Below, in pieces: positions 58,798-64,000 of a DNA stretch of 64,000 bases. The stretch spans positions 4,512,241 through 4,576,240 of the forward strand of contig NC_030856.1 in NCBI RefSeq assembly GCF_000208745.1, in the 5' to 3' direction. Under the pieces are notes generated by a model. It was not told the origin of the DNA. It saw only the letters and a list, made by a program, of their open reading frames with translations, and ran no database searches. Position numbers and translations under genes: made by a program. Position 1 is the stretch's first letter. Every line of letters begins with the position of its first letter. The stretch is from Theobroma cacao (Eukaryota > Streptophyta > Magnoliopsida > Malvales > Malvaceae).

Positions 58798-59970
58798 GAC
58801 ACTAATTTTTAATTATGGGTAATTAATATTTTTATGGGTGCTTTTCCTCTTTATACGAGTGCTTTTATTTTATTTTTAGTTAAATTCATGTAAGTGCTCA
58901 GTGGGCTTTAGGCAGTTCAAATTTTGTTTTGAGGCATTTTACTTAATAGAAACAAGCCAAGGTGATTAGGAGATTATGAAATAAGTTTCATAAATCTTTA
59001 TAAAGCTAATGATCTAACTACAGAAAAAAGTATGGAGGTCAATAAGAGTAGGAATGTACCAAACTTTTATTATCTCCAAGATATACGATGAAGGAATGAA
59101 TTACACTGAAAAACTGTACACTGAAAGGTTGTCAAAGAACGCTTGGACTCTTTTAACAATTGGGTGGCTATGATGTATCGTTAGATGCTAATCATGGTTT
59201 ATAGAATTGAATTAGTTAATTTAAAATTGAATATGATTCATTTAAATTAATTAATTAATAATATTATAATTCAATTTCATTGCCAATATGTTAGGAACCT
59301 AATGAGTCACATACAAAGGTTGCAGTTTGGATTAAATTGAGAGTGTGATGATTTAAATTAGACTTAAATCAAATTCTAGATTTTAACTACTAAGAACCTA
59401 ATTAAAAGAGTTTAATTAGGTATTGGTTAATTATTATAATTGTTATCATATTAAGGATTTATTTTGTAAATTTTAATAAGTTAAACCTAGATATAAATAT
59501 CACATTATAGCCATTCTTTTCTATAAAGAGAGAAAAAAAAAAACAAAAGAAAAAAAAAGTTTTTCTCTTGAGTGCCGCTACTCTTAAGAATTTTTTTTGA
59601 AAACTTTTCTTTTGATTTTTTGCTAGAAATCAAAGAAGAAAACATGACAAATCATTGTCCACTTGCTAGTACAAGCTCGAGGCATAAGGCTCTTTCCTTA
59701 AGAAGGATTCGTTGCAATCATGTGCACAACATTCGAGGTCAAGCGGTTGAGTGGTTGAGATTTTTTCACACAAAAGGTGTTCACGTTTTGTCACCAAATG
59801 GAATTTATTTGATTACGATATCACTTGAAAAGGTAAAACTTTTTCTGATTTTATATGGTGCTTAACTTTGCATTAAACAATCAAGGTGATCCAAAGATAA
59901 AAGGCATGGTTTTTATTTGATTTCAATTTTTTTTTGTTATTCCGCTACGTTGATGCTCTAATCATGCCGT
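58798..59970. other. unclassified insertion, LTR-like
   Basis: This breaks the NBS-LRR similarity and lies directly upstream of the next NB-ARC relic. It is AT-rich, then has a better-defined part at 59290-59880 (ttaggaacctaatgagtcacat, polyA/T, then a 97-codon frame at 59572-59865). The pattern resembles an LTR plus leader of a retroelement, but I could not find a partner LTR, primer site or target duplication. Confidence 0.3.
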
Positions 59971-59974
59971 TCTT

Positions 59975-62374
59975 AACAACAACAACTTTATTCGGGGAAG
60001 TTGTAGAGATTTGTATGAAAGAAATTTGGACATACTTGATGGATGATGATGTTCGAAAGATTGGAGTTCGGTGAATAGGAGGAGTGGGTAAAACAACCAT
60101 CATGAAGATCATCAACAACCAACTGTTAAAAGAGACTAAAAAGTTCAACATTGTGATATGGATCACTATATCAAAGGAGATGAACATTTCCAAAATTCGA
60201 GAAGGCATCTCACGTGCAATGGGAGTAATCCTTCTTAAGGATGAACCAATAAGGGTAGCAAAGCTATTCAAAAGGTTGACTGAAAAAGGTAGATATATGT
60301 TAATCTTAGATGATCTATGGGTTAAATTGTCTCTTGAAGAAGTAGCAATCCCCGACCCCTCTGACGGGAGTAAGTTATTGGTAACAACTCGGATGTTGGA
60401 TGTATGTCGTTATTTGGATTGTTAAGAAGTTAGAATGCCTACTATTTCGAAACAAGATGCATGGAGTTTGTTCTTAGAGAAAGCAGGTAGAGATGTTCAG
60501 AATTATCCAATTTTGTTACCAATTGTGGAATCTGTTGTTGAGCAATGTGTTGGTTTACCATTAGCTATAGTTACACTAGCCAGCGGCATGAGGGGCATAA
60601 GTAATCGTCATGAATGGAGGAATGCACTAAATGAATTAAGTGGACGTGTAAAAAATGTGACAGGATTAGATGAAAAGGTATTTCAGCAACTTTAGTTTAC
60701 TTATGATCATTTAGAAGATGAAAGAGTCCAACATTGCTTCCTCTGTTGTGCATTATATCCGGAAGATTGGGAAATCTTCGACAAGGAGCTAGTAGAACTT
60801 TGGATTGACGAGGGGCTTGGGGAAGAAATGGATAGCCAACAAGCAAAGTTTGATCAGGCGTATACCATACTGAATAAACTCAAAAATAATTGCTTGTTAG
60901 AAAAGGGTACATCTACCATTTTCATGAAGTTGCATGATCTTGTGAGAGACATGGCATTACACATCACAAGTGTTAGACCACGATTTTTGGTAAGAGCCAG
61001 CATGCAATTGAAAGAGATATCACATGTGCGAGAATGGACAGAAGATTTAGAAACGGTTTCATTGATGAAAAATAATTATTTAAAGATTCCATCACAACTG
61101 TCACCACCAAAATGTGAGATGCTCACAACTTTATTGTTGTCTTCATGCAATATGAGAGTATTCCAGATTGTTTCTTTGTGCAAATGAAGGGACTCGAGGT
61201 TCTTGACCTTTCTAAGAATCCTAATAAAAATTTGCCCAGTTCCATTTCTAATTTGGAAGCTCTGACTGCATTATTGCTTAATAGATGCCAATGTTTAGAA
61301 AACATGCCATCTTTCTCAAAACTTCAAGCTTTAAAGAAGTTGGATCTGGAAGGCACAGAAGTCAAGAATCTCCCGCATGGAATTTAAAAATTGGTAAATC
61401 TCAATTATCTTCATCTGGATGTAAAAGAAGTCCCCAGTGGAATATTATAAAAATTCTCATGCCTGCGACACCTAGTGGTAAGTAAAGCATTTGTCAAAGG
61501 AGAAGAAGCATTTGTCAAAGGAGAAGAGATAAGTGAGTTAAGGAAGTTGGAGTTCTTTTGAGGGAGGTTTTATGACTTGAATGAATTAAATACTTATGTG
61601 CAAGCTTTGCATGGTCGAAGACAACGGCCTAGTCGATACTGGATTAACATGGGTGATCGAAGATTAGTCACTTCAGCCATTTGGGATAAAAGCATTGAAT
61701 GAGATGGCTGTAAAATCTGTAGAGATGATGTTATGTTCCCATCTGATCTTCATCAATTAAGTGTTGACATTGTTGGTTTCTGGGAAGAAGAGGCATTGTT
61801 TTCGTGGTTTATCCCAATGCCAAGTGGCATGTTTTCTTTTCTTAAAGAAATTACTATAAGTCGTTGTAAAACTATTAAAAGGTTGCTCTCATGTAGTTGG
61901 CTGCTGAGGAACGCCCAAAATTTGAAAGATTTGAGTGTTCGGGAATGTGTGCAAATGGAGGAAATGATAGCATCAGAAACTGAATTCATCGAGGAAGACG
62001 GAGCAGGTAGCAGTAATAGTAATACCATGCAATTTACTCTTCCCAAATTAAGGACATTGGAATTGTGGAGATTACCGAAGCTGAAAAGTATTTGTAGCGC
62101 AAATAGAGTAATGGTTTGTGATTCTCTTGAAGAGATTGATATCGATGCTTGTCCAAAATTACAGAGGATGCCTCTGTATCTTCCCCTGCTTGGTGATGGC
62201 CAACCATCTCCTCCTCCTTCTCTTAATAGAATCCGTATATCTTCGAAGGACTGGCGGACATCGAGAGAGTGGGACCATCCCAATGCCAAGTCTATGTTGG
62301 AGCCATTTTTGATTTACTACCCTGACAGTTGGAGTTCTGCGTCCGATACTGAATCAGATTACTACTCAGATTAA
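59975..62374 (+). pseudogene. NB-ARC-LRR resistance-gene pseudogene without coiled coil
   Basis: The readable part starts inside the linker before the P-loop (TTLFGEVVEICMKEIW), so the coiled coil is missing. NB-ARC motifs follow: GGVGKTTIMK (about 60078), FNIVIWITISKE, YMLILDDLW, SKLLVTTRM, GLPLAIVTLASG, CFLCCALYPED and LHDLVRDMAL. The LRR part then runs from about 61000 (ETVSLMKNNYLKIP; GLEVLDLSKNPNKNLP, SISNLEALTALLL, LQALKKLDLEGTEVKNLP) to a C-terminal LRR at 61733-62374 ending in a normal stop. In-frame stops lie at 60072, 60423, 60693, 61385, 61448, 61559 and 61700, and one frameshift lies near 61145-61165. A 21-base in-frame duplication (61487-61528) doubles AFVKGEE. The class is the CNL type related to RPS2/RPS5 and At4g27190-like genes. 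The seven stops make function as a receptor impossible. Confidence 0.88.
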
Positions 62375-62809
62375 TTATGGTGGTGACCGTCCGTTGATTT
62401 CTTTTGAAAGTGTATTGAGATGAAGTCGATTCCTATATCTCTTTCCTTACTTGTCTGACAACAATGGTATGTAACTCAACAAAGCATCTCTCTCCTTTTT
62501 ATATTTCTTATATTATGTTAATTAATTTCCAGCCTTTTGTTTTATAGTCTTTTCAATTAGTCGTGAGAATCGGGAGATGCTCCTTTGCGGCCATCAAAAG
62601 CAAGCAGCCACATCAGTTTGTTGATTGATTAGTAGATATCTAATGCATTTCAATTTCAGATATAATCGTATACTATAAGCATTCTGATTATCATTATTTT
62701 TTGTTGGGTCTGTGAAGGAGAAGCATCTATTTCGACTGTCAGCCCTTCGGTTTGTTATCTCAAGGATTGTGATACATCTTTTCTTTCAGGTCCAGTTTGG
62801 CATTGCTAA
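62375..62809. other. 3' flank of the NB-ARC-LRR pseudogene
   Basis: This matches the flank of the earlier deletion derivative (50575-50860, then 57506-57600 after the copia element). Shared strings include tatgtaactcaacaaagcatc, tcttatattatgttaatt and ttgtgatacatcttttc. It gives the uninterrupted version of the site where the copia element inserted. Confidence 0.75.
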
Positions 62810-63190
62810 TGCCATTGAGAATTGAAAGAAATTGCAAATGCAAGTCCCTTCCCCACAATCTGGATTTTATTTGTGATCAAATTTGGCGACGCGAACAAAT
62901 GCTGCTCAAGCTTGAAGTATGGAATCAATTACCAGCCAGCCACATTGGTACCTGGGGGTGATCTTGCTAAGGTGTAGCATGCCTGTGTGCATGATTGGCA
63001 CCAACACAGTCGTGTTCTCCCAAATTGACCACAAGTTTGATGCAGTGTATGCCAAACAAGCCTTCTTTCATTAGGACGTAAGTGAAGGAATGAAGGCAGG
63101 TCTATTCTCAAAAACCCGTGAAGATCATGCTGCTCTCAAGGAAGACGATGAGGAAGATGGAGCGGAAGGTGTGAAAGAGGAATAAGGGAA
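62810..63190 (+). pseudogene. alpha-tubulin C-terminal fragment (second copy)
   Basis: The most complete part reads KYGINYQPATLVPGGDLAKV (about 62917-62976), the conserved alpha-tubulin GINYQPPTVVPGGDLAKV block, followed directly by a stop. Further on are the same degraded IDHKFD, YAK and VGEGM-type words as in the first copy, ending at about 63190 with (caaggaagacgatgag.. gtgtgaaagaggaataag). Stops and shifts are present throughout. It stands about 5.3 kb after the first tubulin fragment, in the same position relative to an NBS-LRR end. Confidence 0.82.
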
Positions 63191-64000
63191 GATAAGTAGA
63201 TATATATTTCATGAAGCAGCTGCTAATGGTCTACTCCCTCATTTTTACTTCATCAGCTGTTTATTGTTGTAAATATGTGCATGTACTTCATCTATTGAAT
63301 TGTCTCTCATTCTATGTCAAGTGAGTGGTTTTTCAAGTACAGTTTTGAGAATTTTGTTTCTCTAGGCAAGCAATGCAAAACCATGTTCAAGGTCCAATTC
63401 TTTACTCAGGTGATTTCAATGTAAATTATACTTGCATATCTCTCAAAAAATTTGAAAAAAAAAAGAATGTCAAAGATGGTTGTGAAATTTGTCCACAAGA
63501 TAGTTCTTGTTAACAAAAAAAAAAAAAAATTACTTAAACATTGTAGATATACTTGTGTAGTTTAATATTGAACGGGAAAGAAAGAGGACAGAGAGTTGTA
63601 CCTCAAAACTTCATTATCACTGAGAAACCAAATATTAAAATCGTCATAACCTAATTGTTTGAAGCACATTGTTGGGTAGCCTCCATAAGCTTAGACTTTA
63701 GATCAGCCTACTTTTTACTTTAAAGGGGATTCCAATCTTACTTTAATAATTTTGTTAGCGCAATCGGGGCTACAAAATAACCCTGTTTGTAATTTATAAA
63801 TGGAATTTTGTTGATAAATTGACTGATTGAAGGAAAGCAAAGCCAAGCAAAGCAGAGCAAATTTTACGATTTTTGGCAATCCTAAGCCTTGATATATAAT
63901 TTGCTTGCAATTTTTTTTTTTATTTCTTAAAAGCTGATGAGTCTGGTGATATATCATAAGCCAAAATCAGCAAAGAACTGGAATTTAATTTAATTGTACA
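63191..64000. other. duplicated flank downstream of the second tubulin fragment
   Basis: This corresponds to 57900-58640 (see that entry). It contains poly(A) runs at about 63457 and 63516 and continues to the window edge, so the right border of the duplication is outside the window. Confidence 0.65.

Noticed and set aside
59572..59865. 97-codon frame before the last NBS-LRR, considered as its missing coiled coil
   Set aside because: The residues do not match the coiled-coil pattern of the other two copies (no LKxKLExL or ELHPxK region). It looks like retroelement leader sequence.
61753..62289. 178-codon open frame on the minus strand
   Set aside because: It lies entirely opposite the LRR-coding end of the NBS-LRR pseudogene and shows no protein family features. 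It is an antisense shadow.

Overview
The window is nuclear DNA of a flowering plant, almost certainly a eudicot. The genes are split by GT-AG introns. The intergenic DNA is AT-rich and full of retrotransposon and DNA-transposon debris. The gene set is typically plant: a Bet v 1/PR10-like protein, a BRX1 Brix protein, a plant SAM50, a TSJT1/aluminium-induced protein, a CBSX-type protein, an F-box-like/RCC1 protein, a TFIIIC subunit and coiled-coil NBS-LRR resistance-gene relics. Undetermined bases (12649, 43897, 52912-52981) show a draft assembly. The repeat and NBS-LRR flavour made me think of a rosid, perhaps Malvales, but nothing in the sequence proves it.

Layout. 0.7-1.4 kb: small secreted Bet v 1-like gene (minus). 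2.6-5.4 kb: BRX1 ribosome-biogenesis gene (plus, 8 exons), with a site II/telo-box promoter. 6.4-9.4 kb: SAM50/Omp85 mitochondrial outer-membrane insertase (minus, 4 exons). 10.3-11.6 kb: TSJT1-like gene (minus, 4 exons). 12.9-15.5 kb: minisatellite array of a ~95-bp monomer organised in ~630-641-bp higher-order units, bracketed by a direct repeat. 15.5-28 kb: gene-poor AT-rich DNA holding an element with inverted tandem repeats (19.1-20.3 kb) and a CACTA-like element (25.5-26.1 kb). 28.3-29.9 kb: CBSX5-like gene (plus, 2 exons). 33.2-38.1 kb: F-box-like plus RCC1-repeat gene (minus, 6 exons), head-to-head with a TFIIIC subunit 6 gene at 39.0-41.2 kb (plus, 4 exons).

42.5-45.25 kb: probable 2.7-kb solo LTR with a perfect 5-bp target duplication. 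46.3-64 kb is a decayed resistance-gene cluster. It holds a truncated CC-NB-ARC pseudogene (46.3-47.7), a coiled-coil/LRR-tail deletion chimera (50.2-50.6), a degenerate but structurally complete Ty1/copia element (50.86-57.5) containing a nested PIF/Harbinger-like insertion, an alpha-tubulin 3' fragment, and a second full NB-ARC-LRR pseudogene (60.0-62.4) followed by a second alpha-tubulin 3' fragment. The order and flanks of the last two units show that a block containing an NBS-LRR and a tubulin tail was duplicated in tandem, and that the copia element entered one copy afterwards.

The intact genes are unrelated housekeeping or stress genes. They do not form a pathway, and I see no operon-like or defence-island-like system. 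The most unusual structures are the higher-order satellite array, the ~200-bp-arm inverted repeat made of short tandem repeats, and the NBS-LRR/tubulin duplication. All coordinates and splice sites were read by eye, and repeat identities are visual estimates.
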